From: Eutypa lata
Lineage: Eukaryota; Ascomycota; Sordariomycetes; Xylariales; Diatrypaceae
Reading direction: 5' to 3'
Assembly: GCA_022661535.1 (NCBI GenBank)
Contig: JAKULF010000003.1
Coordinates: forward strand, 1,736,001 to 1,800,000
Length of the DNA stretch: 64,000 nt
Positions 34,220 through 46,717 of the stretch are shown here, one piece after another. Under the pieces are notes generated by a model. The model was not told the origin of the DNA and searched no databases. It saw nothing but the letters and a program-made list of their open reading frames with translations. A program made the position numbers and the translations under genes. Numbering within the stretch: position 1 is the stretch's first letter; every line of letters starts with the position of its first letter.

Positions 34220-37200
34220 TCACGGCATGCAAGAATGGGTCCGGATCGCCTTGGGGCCAAGCTCACTATAGATAGAAAAGGGTGGTTAGCTGCCTGTATT
34301 ACTCATAAAGGAGGAATGGGAAATAACAAGAAAAGGATGAGCAAAGGAGAAGAAAAAAAGGGGGAAAAGAAAAAAGAAAAGACATAGACATACTTATATT
34401 CGACCCTCGACAAACTCAACATGCGCTGGGCTTCCGCATCCACATTATGGCAGAAGACGAGGCGGCCGAAGACGAGGGCGCCGAGGAACATGGCCTCCTC
34501 GAAGCCGTTCTTCGACCACTCAGCGAGGTAGGTCGGGAGCCCGGCCAGCTTGATGCTGGTGGGCGTCTGGCCGTGCGCCGTATGATGGTGGTGGTGACCA
34601 ACCCCGCCCATCATAACGTCAGAACCAGGTCCTTGTTGTCCCTGTTGCTGCTGCAGCTGTCCAGGCACACCCAGCGACGAAGCCGTCGTAGCCGCCTGCA
34701 GGAGGGGGTTGACCGAGCCGGCAGTGGGGAGGGCCATCTGGCCGCCCACGCCGGCGTACGAGCCCGTGGGGGTCTGGGAGCCCGTGCCGGAGGGCGTGGC
34801 CATGTTGGACGGCAGCTCCGAGGTGAAGATGGTGGCGGAGGACGGGGAGACGAGGTGGCGCGCGTTGAGGGTCTGGAGGATGTTCTCGCGGAGCCCGCGC
34901 AGCCGGCTCCCGTTGCCGACGAAGACGAGGCTGTCCCAGCACGCGGGCCGCCGGTACGGCTCGTCGATCGACTGCACGGCGCCGTAGATAGCCGACACCA
35001 CCCGGTCGATCTCGTCGCGGTCCGCGAAGAGGAACCGCTCGAGCCCGATCTCGATGTCCTTGCGCACGCGCTTCGTTCGCCGCTCCGTTGTGAATATGGT
35101 TGGTGGTGTTGGTTCTGCGGGGGCTGCTGGAGCAGGAACGGTAGGGGTGGGGGCGGGAGCTGGAGGGGCTTGGGCCACGTCGGGCTTTGTCTCCTCGGGC
35201 TTCGGTTCCTCGGTGGAAGAGGGCACTGCCGTCGCTGCTTCAGTCGCCGGTGCTGCTGCTGCTGCGGTAGAAGCCTCGCCGTTCGCCGCGGGATTAGGGT
35301 TAGGAGTAGGGTTAGCTTCTCCCGTTGCCTTGGCGGCGGCGGCGGCGGCGGCAAGGGTTCCGTTCGAGATGACAGGAGGTACCACCGGCACCTGCACGTC
35401 CTCGTGGGCGATCTCCTCGTAGTGGAAGACGGCGAACTTCTTCTTGGAGTTGGGGAGTCGGAAGGCCTTCGCTGCGGCGGCCTCGGCCTCCTGAGCCTTG
35501 CTGCCCTTCTTCGCTTTGGCCTTCTCCGCCTTCTCCTTCTCCTTCTTCGCGAGGAACTCCCGCGTGTTCCCGCTCGTGACGATGTTGGCCACGTCGAGCA
35601 CACCGTCGTCTCCCTCCTTGGCCTCGGGGTTCCCGTCTTCGGCATCCGCGACGACGCCGGCGCCAGTTACTGCGGCGGCGACGGCGGCGTCAGGCTGCTC
35701 TGCTGCTGCGACCTGGGGCGAGTCTGTGTCCGTTGGCAGCTCCATAAATCCGGGCTCGTCCGGCGCGTACGGCAGGACCTCGCAGAGCGAGCTCTTCTTC
35801 AGCTGCTCGGCCATGTCGTACGTGAAGCCCTTGTCTTTCAGGAGCGAGAGCAGCTTCTGGGTGAAAACCTCGCCTCCGGATATCTCTCTGAGAGGACTGG
35901 GGAAGCCCAGGCTCTTCTGGCTGACGATGAGGTTCTCGTGGATGCACGTGACGTCAACCTTCTCAAACCCGATGTCTACCACCGTCATAGTCTGGTGCTT
36001 CAAGCCGTACTGTGATGCTATACCGCTGTGCAACAGAGAGAGAGCGGGCGTCTTAGTCTTCTCGAAAACATACCGGGCAATGTTTTCACAGTCACCACGC
36101 GTCCACTGTGGCGATGTCATGAGTACAATCGGTGTGTTATGGTTTGTTTTCGCCAATGTGCTGTGGACATGATCTAAGAAAGCTAGGAAGGCTTGCGTAT
36201 TTACGATACGTCCACCTGTGAAATCGACATTAGCCTATATTTCGTACACCCTTTCCCTTTCTTTTCCTTTGCTAAATAAGTGACGTAGTAGGTATTGCTC
36301 GAAACTCACCTTGTAAAGGATAGATAGCGCCTTCAACGTTGTCAGGATCTTCCACGTCTTCGTACTCATCATCATTAGAAGAAGCGGGCTTCGCCGCGGC
36401 AGCGGGCGCTTCGCCGCTACCCGTCGTGTTCGCAGTCGGCTTTGCACTGTTCTTCTTGCGCCTATAAGTGTGATACGGCCGGTATCCGCCACTGCTGCTC
36501 GGGTCCCTGAACACGCGGGTAGGAAAGCGATGGGTGGGAGGGGTGAGCTCGTTGCAGCCGAGCTGGGCCAGGGTCGTCTGGCTGCCGGGGCAGATGACCA
36601 GGACCATCTCCTCGCGCCATTTGCTCTGCTGGCTGGCCATGATGTTCTTGTTGTTCTTACTGTTCTTGTTGTTGACACCGTTCCTGTTGAGGTACTTGTC
36701 CTCTCCACCTCCTTCTACTGCTAGCTGCTCTCTCGCGAGCTCTCGGTCACGGGCGCGCCGACCTCGGGGTGTGTTGTTCCAGCTAGAGTAGTACTGGTCG
36801 TGATGTTGGTGGTGGTGCCAGCGGGGTGTAGTTGGGGTACTCCGTGGTTGTCGCTTGTCGGCCTTGCGACTTGAGGTGCAATCGTCGAATACGTAGCCCT
36901 TGGGGAGGTGGTTTTCGCTTGATGATGAGGTCTTAGAGTTGAAATTGAAATTGAAATCCTGTCCGTTATAACTGCTAGGATTGCGATAGCGATTGGGATC
37001 GTGAGAAGGAGGCGTGCGGGGTACTTCTGCTTCCTCCTCTACCTTTGATGTCGGATCTAGAAAGTGAGGTTTGAGAATGGCTCCAAGCTCGCGCGAACCA
37101 ACGCGACCCCGGATTTGATTGGTGGTCGCAGGCACAGGGTCATCCACTAGCCGAAGGTTACCAAGCCCTGCAAGCTCAGAAGAAGACGGTGGATCTTCCA

Positions 37201-37387
37201 GGTCTTGACTTTGCTGGGAAGGCCTGTGGCGTTGGTGGGAAAAGGTTATTAGTCAGTTAGTTCCAATGAAGATCACTTCCTGATATGAGTAATCCGAAAT
37301 ATGGAGAGGTAGAGCTTACGTTGATTGGCTGGAAGCTGTGGCTGATGCAACCATCCGTGAGCTTCTACTTTTATTAGCTCTCCCCAT
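34220..37387 (-). CDS. ARP9: Actin-related protein Arp9, with a long N-terminal extension
   Basis: Arp9 is a subunit of the SWI/SNF and RSC chromatin remodellers. The supported exons are 37387-37320, 37223-36310, 36215-34394 and 34265-34220, all in phase. The full model is 949 residues. The recognisable Arp9 begins at an internal ATG at 36640 (MASQQSKWREEMVLVICPGSQ), giving 732 residues. Family blocks are LGCNELTPPTHRFPTRVF, EGAIYPLQGGRIVN, FLDHVHSTL, PIVLMTSPQWTR, TMTVVDIGFEKVDVTCI, then RFLFADRDEIDRVVSAIYGAVQSID, LVFVGNGSRLRGLRENIL and the end SRVEYNELGPKAIRTHS. A long Ala/Pro/Glu-rich, low-complexity insert lies in the middle, and a Gln/His-rich loop near 34590-34660. The last exon codes only 15 residues after a short intron. 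The upstream 217 codons are rich in Ser, Asn, His and Arg and are not recognised. Which ATG is used is open. Confidence 0.88.
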
Positions 37388-38251
37388 TGTGTCAAATTGA
37401 TGCTAATAAATAATCTGACGACGAAGTGAAGGTTTAATTCTTATGGTGAGAATTTGGTTAATGGTAATGGGTTCGCTTCAATGAAACACGCATAATCAGG
37501 GTTTCAACATAGAATAACAATAACAATATGAAGTGTTTCCTTAACGATCTTGACAAGTTGAGTTACAAAAGTACATGCTTCTTAACTACATACATACATG
37601 GACTGGATGCATGGACTGCACGGCAACGACGTATATCAACAAATTCATTCCTGTAGCAACACGCAATAGAACGCATTTATTATACTCCCTTTTCTAGGTA
37701 CTTAGCAGATGCTGAATGGTTGCAACTTTTTGAAATTCGTTAATGTACAATGGCATTACATAATCTTAGGAACTCCAGCTACCCTTGAAGAAATTCGCTT
37801 CCTCTCCCTCCTTTTTCTAGAGCTGTAAGGTAGTACCTAAGCTCTACTTATTCTCCATGGCTGCCGTGAAGTGCATAGACAATGTCCCTCATGAACGCCT
37901 CTTTCATAACTTCCTCGCTATTCCGGAATCCCATTAGCCTCCACTAAACCCTCCCCGTAACCAAGAAACATTCCTATAGCATTATGTACAAGGTATTAAT
38001 TAAATAACGTCTTGATAATTTTTTTATTTAAATATTTTGAACCGAGTGTTGACCATGTGTCCCAATATCTTGACAACATGAAGTTTATTCTCTCGTAAAC
38101 CATGCCAAATACAAGCAAGATATCTCTTTACCCGAGTCCAATCATTCCCGGCCCAGATCTGGTATCGTAAACTTGGAATCTGAAAATCATTCGCATGCTG
38201 CCGCGCTAACTCCAAGCCCATCTAATAATCAAGGATAGAACGTAGAACACA
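37388..38251. other. Intergenic region upstream of ARP9
   Basis: About 0.9 kb between two minus-strand genes: the 3' flank of the Ysc84-domain gene and the promoter of ARP9. It is AT-rich, with no gene supported. Confidence 0.5.
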
Positions 38252-40508
38252 TCAAGCAACAGTGACTTGTACTCCATGGCTCGAGGTTAGATTCGTCTGC
38301 TCCTCAGCATCGAGTGAGGTCGGCACTAAGGCACTCTCACGTTTTGAGGATCGATCTTCCACCTTTGGAGAACTCTTATCTGCATCATCTTGCAGGTCGG
38401 CTGTCGCCGTAGGGGGTTGTTCCACAATCGTAGCTTCTGGCTTCGGTTCTGGCTTGGGTTCTGACTCGGCTTCCGACTCGCTCTCAGACAGCTCCCCGTT
38501 CTGAATCACCGTAATATCGCTGTTACTCCTTTCGATTGAGTTGAGGGCACCATCGTAAGCCCTAGGCGTTAAAACCTCCTCGGTTTCGGGATCAAGATCA
38601 AATTCTTGTCGGAGAGGGCTGCTGACCATGCCTTCGCCAATCATCTGGCTCTTTTGACGGGACGAGCGGGCGGGGCTACGCGCCGGTAGGGGTGGTGGTA
38701 CTCTGCGCGGGATGGTGACAACAGCACCCTTGGCTTGAACCCCGTGCGATGCAACCATTCGTTGGGGTGGTGGTGCTGTTACAACTTCGAATACTACGGC
38801 TTCTTCGGCATCCTCGAACTCGTCATCATCGTCGTCATCATCATCGACATCCGCATCGGCACCGGCGTCGACGTCGACAACAACATCGCCTTCAGCCTGA
38901 ATACCTTCATCTACGCTAGTAGCGTTTTCCTTGGCCGCAACTGCTGGAGACTCATTGATGCTCTCGGCCTTGTCCTCACTCTTTTCAACATGATCCGTGG
39001 AATCTTCGTTTCCATCATGTTCTTCTATCGTCGTGATGGTTGTAATTGTTGTTGTAGGTTCTTCCTCTAAGTCTGGGAAATTTGATAGCTTCCTCAATGC
39101 GCTCAAGTCAATCTTGGTGTAGTCGACTTCCACTGGTTCCTTTACTTCAGGAACTTCGTCAGTTGGCTGCCGTGGGTTACCATCCTCGCTCTGACTCGGT
39201 GTAGTCTCGGGCGTGCTACTGAACGTCTGGGTCCCTGCGTCGGTCATTTGGCTACGTTCGGTTGCCATCGTCTTGCTAGACATGTAACTTCCTCTGTTGC
39301 TCCGTGACACAAAAGTGTCTACGCTCCGGCGGCTAAGTCGAGGAAAGATTGGACTCGAAGGACTAGGATTATAGTCGAACTGGCTGCTTTCTGGTCTTAG
39401 GCGGCTACCCGCCTCACGGATCTCCAATCCTGCCATTTCTAACGCAGCGACACCGAACGGATCAGGATCATCTGGTTCCGGGATCCCAAATACCGGTGCC
39501 GCGCCGTTTACACTTGTCGGCGATTCAATAGTAGCGTCTCCCGGTGCCGGGTGCGCCGAAAGTTGTTCAACGAGGACTGTGTCATAATCGCTCCTCCCTT
39601 CTGCAGCTTTTAGCACTTCGGTCAAAGGCCTTGTTTGCGGTAAGCTTTGGTTGATGTCGCCTGCTAATATCTTAGGCACACCAAGCTTCATTCCATAGAA
39701 TCTCTCATTCTCATCCGCTCGCTCGCTGAGTACCGTTCCATCTAGCTTGATCTCGGCCAGCTGCCCTTTCGCTTTCACGTAGGTTATGACAGCATCACTC
39801 AAATCCGCCCATCGCAAATCGTTTTCAAGCAGCCCTAGGGATACGAGAGGTCCAGCCGTTAAGCCCACGTCAGTACCTAACGTGAACTTCTGCCTGGCAA
39901 ATGTCTCAAGCACAGCGAAGTTATTTATAATGAGGACGCAATCGTAAATGTCAACGCCGAGAACAAACCCTAGGCTGGGTGTTTGGAGCATCAAGCCGGA
40001 CGGGGGTGACCAAGAACCATCGGTCTTTCGAGCTATCAAGATGCCGCTACCACCAGAACCCGATGTCCACAGTCCGGATCGCATGGACGTGAACACAGCC
40101 AAGCCCAGAGCATTTTGTATTATTCGGGGAGGAATCTTCTTTAGGAATTGATTTGATGAATGGGTGCTTAAGGATGTATGGACGCTGGAGGGCCGGGTGT
40201 CGGGTGCTGAGAAACCATCATCTAAGGCTCGATGTTAGCAAAGGGGGAACGAATAGCTGCGGGTAGAGAATAGGGTGAACCGTACGGCAGAATGATTTGA
40301 TAATGCGGGCAGCTTTGTCGCATTCTTTATCTAGTGTCGCTGGCCAGAAAAGCTCTCTCGACAGTCGGGAATTACTGAAGCGGCCTACAGGCGAAGGGAT
40401 TTTATCTGCCCAACCCCGAACCTTGTCCAAACTCGTCTTGGACTGGTTGCTATTGCTGGATTTACTATTTCGATCCCAAGTCGGGAGCAGAGAGGAAACT
40501 CGCTGCAT
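38252..40508 (-). CDS. Ysc84-domain protein (actin/lipid-binding type)
   Basis: Two exons (40508-40286 and 40221-38252; 64 bp intron, donor GTACGG, acceptor TAG) give 730 residues. The N-terminal third, at about 75-260, is the Ysc84/SYLF domain: KAARIIKSFC, then LGLAVFTSMRSGLWTSGSGGSG, LIARKTDGSWSPPSG, TPSLGFVLGVDIYDCVLIIN, RQKFTLGTDVGLTAGP. SYLF domains bind phosphoinositides and, in yeast Ysc84/Lsb3, actin at endocytic sites. Unlike yeast Lsb3/Ysc84 there is no SH3 domain. The remaining roughly 470 residues are disordered, rich in Ser, Pro, Asp and Glu, with an Asp run near 38800-38870 and a Pro/Arg motif VPPPLPARSPARSS that could bind SH3 domains of partners. Role in endocytosis or membrane remodelling is inferred from the domain alone. 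Confidence 0.88.
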
Positions 40509-43500
40509 GACTGTAGGATCTAATCTAGTTACCTATCGCGGTTCAGAACCACTGACCGCGCGGTTTGGTTTCTCAAACTAGATGTGATATCGATTTTCCA
40601 AGGGGAAGGGTTTTTCGCTCGTTGGTTGTCAATTGGTCGAGGCTTCCGGCTCGGGATTGTACGACTGCCTATGCGTTCAATAGGGGAATAGGCTACCCAT
40701 GCGAGAATCAAGGTGTAAGCAAGATAGTCTCCGGGCCAAGCAGGCAAGGACGGGAATGATAAGCATCCCAGTTATCGGTTGGTTCCGGAACTTGTCAATG
40801 GAATCAAAGGAGGAGAAGAAGTCGAGCTTATTAATCGGGAGAGAGAAAGAGAAATCAAGGTATAATGAAGGGCATGATCTGATGTTGATGTGTGGGGGTG
40901 TGAAAGTTACAACATGCACATTACTTTTAGTTAAGGTATGTAAAAGGTGACGTTAGAGTCTATTCATAACGGAGAAGATCCTGGAGACAATTGAGAAGAT
41001 GGGGAATGATTGCGTGCATGCGCCAAACAGCACGCACATAGTTAAGTAGGTACGTAAGTTGGTAAGGTTGTAACTACCAACTGTAAGTACCTACACTGCT
41101 ACGATACAAAGTGGTTGCGTAGTGGTTGGCGGGGGATAATGGACTATGGACTATGGATTATGGATTATGAACCAGACGATAGCCATACCACACACACACT
41201 CATGCACGGCTTCCCGGGCTTTTTTTGCTCATGAACCCAGATGGAACTGGACCATGGGACTCATCGGCCCATCAAACAACAAGAAAAAAGCAGCAGAGCA
41301 GTAGACAGGCAGACAGGGGGGAAGGAGTAGCTTGGGGGGCTTGCATTAGACATAACCTATTTGGGCTTCAAGGTGGGGTAACTACACGACGATGACTGGT
41401 CCGGTTTGTTGGTTTTGAAATTCAGGAACGAGACTGATTAATGAGGTACCGCCTCAGATAGATGGAGGCTAATGACCAGGTACATAACGACCAAGGGAAG
41501 GACAACGTAGCACCTATGAAATTGTAATTACAACATATTGTTTCATTAAGGCAATTGATATTGGAATTGGTTATAGCCCGATGTAAGAAGAAACAAGGTC
41601 AACAGTAGGAAGAGGTAAATATTATATAGTTATGATGGTGCGGGTAGGTAGGTATCTAGTTATATTCTCTACATAGCATGTAGGCAGGAACGGTTTGGAT
41701 TGCTGACACATGTAGGTAGAAGTATAGTTGTAGTGCGGCATGCAGAATGCACTATAGTAAGTCAGGAGTAGCAGGCTAGCAAGTTAAATATCTTAGATGG
41801 AAACACGCATACTTGGGGGCAGAAGGTGAATCCATCACGTTACAGCGTCCTCTTTTCAACCGGTTTGGGTGTGTACTCCTGCAGTTTTGTAAGAGTATGA
41901 TCGGTCGGACCAAGAAAAGCAAGCAGGCAAGCACCGGGGCGCGCACGCACACACACACACACACACACGCACACATGCACACACGCAAGACGTAGCATTG
42001 GGAATAAGCAAAGCCTTACCTACGAAGTACATGTATGTCTGTCTCATGGTCGTGGGGCAGGCACATGGGCTTTCCCATAGAAGAAAGTACGTAGTGAAAT
42101 GTTGAAAACGGTAATGAGCATTAAGATGAGATTCGTTAGACTCCGCCGTACGGGTGGCTTTTACGAAAGAGACCTCAATATGACAAGGGCGTATCGTTCA
42201 CCATGTCGATATAATTGTTACATACTACAATTTTCATCATTCGTATTACCTATCACAAGGCTGTTCATCGTTCCTAGGATCGGTTCCTGTATGGACCCCG
42301 CTTATAACCTAATCTGTATACTCCGCGGTAGATCGACGGATCAATTACCTTTACAATCCATGACAGTCTGATAGCCTTTCCAGGCATTCAAGTAGCACAT
42401 ATTCACTCTGTTACTTATGCTCTTCGCCCTTCAAGTTTAGTTAAACTTTAGCTGTTTATATGTGCAATTGGAGGTGCAAACAATCCCGTTCATCCTTCCC
42501 TGAATACATGAGCAGATGAGATAGTGAATTGGGGTGGTACCTATGTAGGCTCACCGGTTAGTTGTTACTCATTTACGACATGTCTTAACTCGAGCCCCTC
42601 CTTCTGTTTTTTTGAGCCCTCATTTTACTTGTGCCGATGGCGTTCCTCGGCTCGAGTCAAGAAATACAATACATGCCTACATATGTAGAGGTACGCAGGT
42701 GATAGTTGATGAGTCGAGTCCTCTTTAAGATATGAACGAACGCATTCCCGGTACTTGAATCCCTGGCGCCAAGTCCCTGACACATGGCCACATGCAGTGG
42801 AGCGGCCGCCGGCGCTGTGATCATTCTTAACTATGTGTGTGCTGTATGTGTATCATATGGCTGCAATACATGACCTTATAAACCTCCACGTAGGGTGGTT
42901 CCTACCCAATGCCAGTTGGATCTTAATCGTTTGACACCTAGACCCTGCTAATTCCATTCCGGGAGAGCAGGAAATGAGATTTCAGACCAGCTGGCAAGCC
43001 AACCCCGGGAGCCATTGCTATGTATGATAATAAACAAGCGAGAGATGGTTTGTCATCGGGAACGAGGTAGGTACTTTTCGAATCGATAGGTCAATGCGTA
43101 CTGAAGCAATAATTAGTTATGAGGAGCTGTCATTTCGGATTATTGCAAATGAGAGACAGACTGTTGAAGCAATGCACACATTTTTAATATATTTGCGTTA
43201 CAGTCGGTTCGCTCAAATCTCCTTATAGGGGTTACTATTTACGTTTGTAGGTACAACATTGGAACCTTGTATAGCTAGTATGTACATATACACCTGAGGT
43301 ATGCATTCCACCGGCAGTCTTAGGGACTTATGTATTGCACCTACCGTACCTAGGTACATATCTAGTGCATACACTTTTGAGTCTTCGACAGCTTCGAGAC
43401 ATACATTGACAAGAATAGCACACCGCAGATTCCAAATTCCCTCTCTTCCGTGACGTGGGCGGAACCTGTTGCGGTAGTAGAACTTGGGCATCTGCACGGT

Positions 43501-45240
43501 CTAAAGGCTCTCAGCGATTCATGACCACTTATCTTCCTCATACCACATTGCGCTTCTATTATTATGTATTTCCTCGGTGAGACCGAGTCAGTTATTGTAC
43601 TATCAGAAATTTTCTTTTCCTTTTTTGATTCCCTCTCTTCGACCGCTCTAAGACGAGCCGGAACAACGGGCTCCAGTTGATGCTCAACTACTTACAAGGT
43701 AGGTTAGGTAGTCTAGGTAGCAAATAGTTCAGTTAATACCCGCAGTAGCGCGTAGTACCCGAGTCGCTGGAACTCTCCCGGGGGGCCATAAAATTTAGGC
43801 GGTTAAGGCTGGCAAGGCTACCCCGGTCTGCGATCTTGAAAGAAAAGCCTGGAATCTGATACCTAGCGCACCTAATAATAACGGGCAGGCATGAATTAAA
43901 TGCTTGAGGATTAACATTTTTTTTAGAATAATACGAAGGTATGTATTTTATTATCAGAGGATATATTACTTAATCGAGAAATGGTCTCTGAATATCATCT
44001 TCGTTTACGAACTCTAAACGCTGCCTGCCCGGCTGTGAAGCAAATCATTATATGGATCGATATGATGTAATATTCCGGAGAAAACAAGTTACTAGGTATG
44101 TAGTTAACTACATACATATCAGCATTCAGGTCTGAAGATCCGCACGTGCATAGGGTGGGAATTGTCAGATTGCGTGTCCAGGGCTGCTGGGTAGCAGGGT
44201 AGGGAGGTAAGGTGTGTAGTGTAGTTGAGCAAACAAACCTCCAAACCTCTTCTTCAGCGAAATGGTGTATACCCAGTAGGAGTTTTCTGAACTCCGCCGC
44301 CAAATGCAACTTTGAGGCGCATTCGGGCCTCTTCCGACGCAGTCAGCAACAAACGGCAGCAGCCTGCTTTTGCTTATGAGCTACTGCTGATCCTCGGCCT
44401 TGACTGGGTTTTTTTGCGCCCACGCGCCACGCCACGCCTGCTGGCTGATGAGAGGTTTTTTTTACGTCTTACATGTATATCTCTCTACGTATTAGTGGAT
44501 GCCTTCCCTGTCTCACGAATCCTGAATAAAAAAAAAAAATTCATCGTCCGCTATGGACCGCGCTATTGGCAAGAAGAAGCTGCACGTTTTAGCGGAAATG
44601 GGGTGGGCTGAATGAATCGACGGGAGCTGGAAGGGTCGTCAATGGCAAAGGACACATCGGTGAGTGAGGTAAAGTTCAAAGTTGAGATCTTCGTTCTATT
44701 GCAATCTGTTCGTGGTTTTTTTCTCTAGATCATGATGTCCCGGTAGTAACCCCCACCCCTTATCCCATATTCCCTGTTTGTGTCGTAACCATATCAACCA
44801 GATAGTATCATCATAATCGTCATTATCGTGAGAATTTCCCTTTTTCCCTCCCGGTTCCCTGTCTTCACGAAGACGCGACTGGCCTTGCTCCAGCGCGAAA
44901 TCGGAGACCTCATCTCAAAATAAACTTCATAGAACATAGCTCGTGCGTAAGAAAAAAAAGAAAAAAAATCGTAAAATCAATGCTAACATGTGAATGCTTC
45001 GTGTAATCTGATCTCATGTAACTGGCCCGTACCGAATGAAGAATAACGCCCCATAAATGCGCGTGGTTTTGACACGCGTCCTATAATCATAATTTGTAAC
45101 GCTGGAAAAGTAGTATCGCGAATAATTGCATGAACGCCAACACCTGGCTCTCGCCTTGGTGATGAAGGAGAATGTAGTGTTAAGACTGTTCGACGATGTC
45201 GCCTTGTAAGTCGTGGACTCTACCCTAATACCCGGTCGTA
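40509..45240. other. Long gene-free region
   Basis: About 4.7 kb, the longest gap in the window, with no supported coding region. Open frames reach about 100 codons at most (for example 43213-43497, 43995-44309, 44312-44611) and contain no recognisable motif or consistent splice partner. It contains the CA microsatellite at 41942-41993 and TAGGTA-type tracts (for example 41638-41660, 43698-43722). No tRNA or 5S gene was recognised by eye. Confidence 0.5.
41942..41993. repeat. CA-dinucleotide microsatellite
   Basis: An (AC)n tract with a few G and T interruptions is visible in the intergenic region. It gives spurious His/Thr or Cys/Val open frames on the two strands. Confidence 0.95.
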
Positions 45241-46717
45241 TCAGGTTCCTCCGAAATGTTGGTGATTGAAAGGTTTGCCGGGATATGGTCCACCACCAAG
45301 AACGTACTGCTCGAAAGGGGTGCAGTTGATGGTACGTCGTGAGGTTCGCACCCACCGAGGACAGGGGACAGGCTCCCAAGCTTCGTTCGTCAGTGGGTAG
45401 AAGTTGTAAGACTCGTGCGAAGAGAGCTCGTGGTGCTGGCACTCGAAGATGCCTTCGAGGTGGAGGCGCTCGAGATGCGGCAGCTTGGATCGAATCCCCG
45501 TGAAGAGCGACTTGAACGTGCCTTGATATAAATGGATCCCTCCGAGCGAGACCTCGTGGGGCTTGGCAAGCCCTCGGCCCCCAAGTCGCAGTCGGACCAG
45601 AGTTGCACTGTGTCGCGCAAGAAAGTCGGTAAGATCCTGCTCTTCACATGACAGCCCCTCGAGGGTCAGATCGGTGAGATGTGGGTAGCTAAAGTTGTAG
45701 AACAGCTCCCTGAACACGATCACAAATTTCGAGTTGCCCCGCGAGTACGGGTGGAATGCGAGCTTGAGGTGGCGCACGTTTTCGGCGAGTTGAAGAAAGC
45801 GACCGAGTCCATTGACCGCCCTCATGGCCGAGCCCTGGCCCTTGAGCCCCGAAGGGTCTAAGGTGAGATGGAGCGTGGTCAGACTATCGAACGATTCCGC
45901 ATTGGCGAACCAGTGTTTTCGATGGTCTGGCAATCGGAACAACTCAAGTGGTAGCCGATCGATTTTGAAAGAGGACAGCCGGACACCATGCAACGCGGCA
46001 ATGATGGTATCTAGATTGCTGTACGTCTGAGGACGGTCTAGAGTTCGGCAAGTGGCATCTTCGAAGACATCCTGCAATACCTTGTTCTCGGAGGGGTATT
46101 TGTTAAAACAAACCTCGACACTCGTGAGGTTCGGGAGAGACGTGCAAGCCTCTCTGAGATCGTCAGCCTTGAAATGCAAGGGGCTGGTGGCCTTGCGCCG
46201 TTTCTCTATCAGATCGTAGCTGCTCCAGGCAGATCCGAGAATCTCATTGCGTTCCTCCGGGGGCAAAACGAAGTGTTGAAACCTGCTGAGAGAGTTAGTT
46301 ACATTTGAGGCAGCGATACTTGTTAACACCAGTGTTGAGCACCCGTCTCAATGGATCTTTTTTTGCTGAATCAGCCTGTTTGGGGGCGGTAAAATTACAT
46401 AGCCAAGAGACTGAGACGGGCAACACTGGCTGCCTAGATCTAAGAACTTACCAGGAATTCCTCATAGCATCATGATAGGAGAGCTCCCCCAGATAGATGC
46501 AAATTGATGTGATGCTCCCCCTTAGCCGATCGTGTTGCGCAATGGAGAGCAGCCGCTCAACATCTTGTCTCCAAGTGACAACACTCAAGTGTGGCGCCAG
46601 CAAGTACTCGTAGCCTACATCCGCTAGAGTGCGATTCGCTTCACGAAGGCTCCGAACCGAGGGAGGATCGCAATACGCGTAGATGAGCCTGAGCAGCTCG
46701 ACTGGAAGCGTCTCCAT
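45241..46717 (-). CDS. F-box domain protein
   Basis: Two exons (46717-46452 and 46282-45241; intron 169 bp, donor GTAAGT, acceptor CAG) give 435 residues. The N-terminus METLPVELLRLIYAYCDPPSVRSLREANRTL is a typical F-box, which would bind Skp1 in an SCF ubiquitin ligase. The rest is Leu-rich with irregular LRR-like strands (LTTLHLTLDPSG, VRHLKLAFHPYSRG, LTDLTLEGLSC, LPHLERLHLEGIF), as in many fungal F-box proteins, and probably binds the substrate. The substrate is unknown. The reading frame stays open upstream of the ATG to about 47275, but that part is low-complexity and lacks F-box character, so the start at 46717 is preferred. Confidence 0.82.

Noticed and set aside
34611..35645. 344-codon minus-strand frame
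   Set aside because: Shifted shadow of ARP9, composed almost wholly of Arg, Pro and Ser, with no family resemblance.
34447..36015. 522-codon plus-strand open frame
   Set aside because: It lies exactly antisense to the ARP9 main exon in a GC-rich, low-complexity region. Such long mirror frames arise from codon bias there; the ARP9 frame carries the conserved motifs.
41776..42047. Cys/Val-rich frames on both strands
   Set aside because: They are translations of the CA microsatellite.
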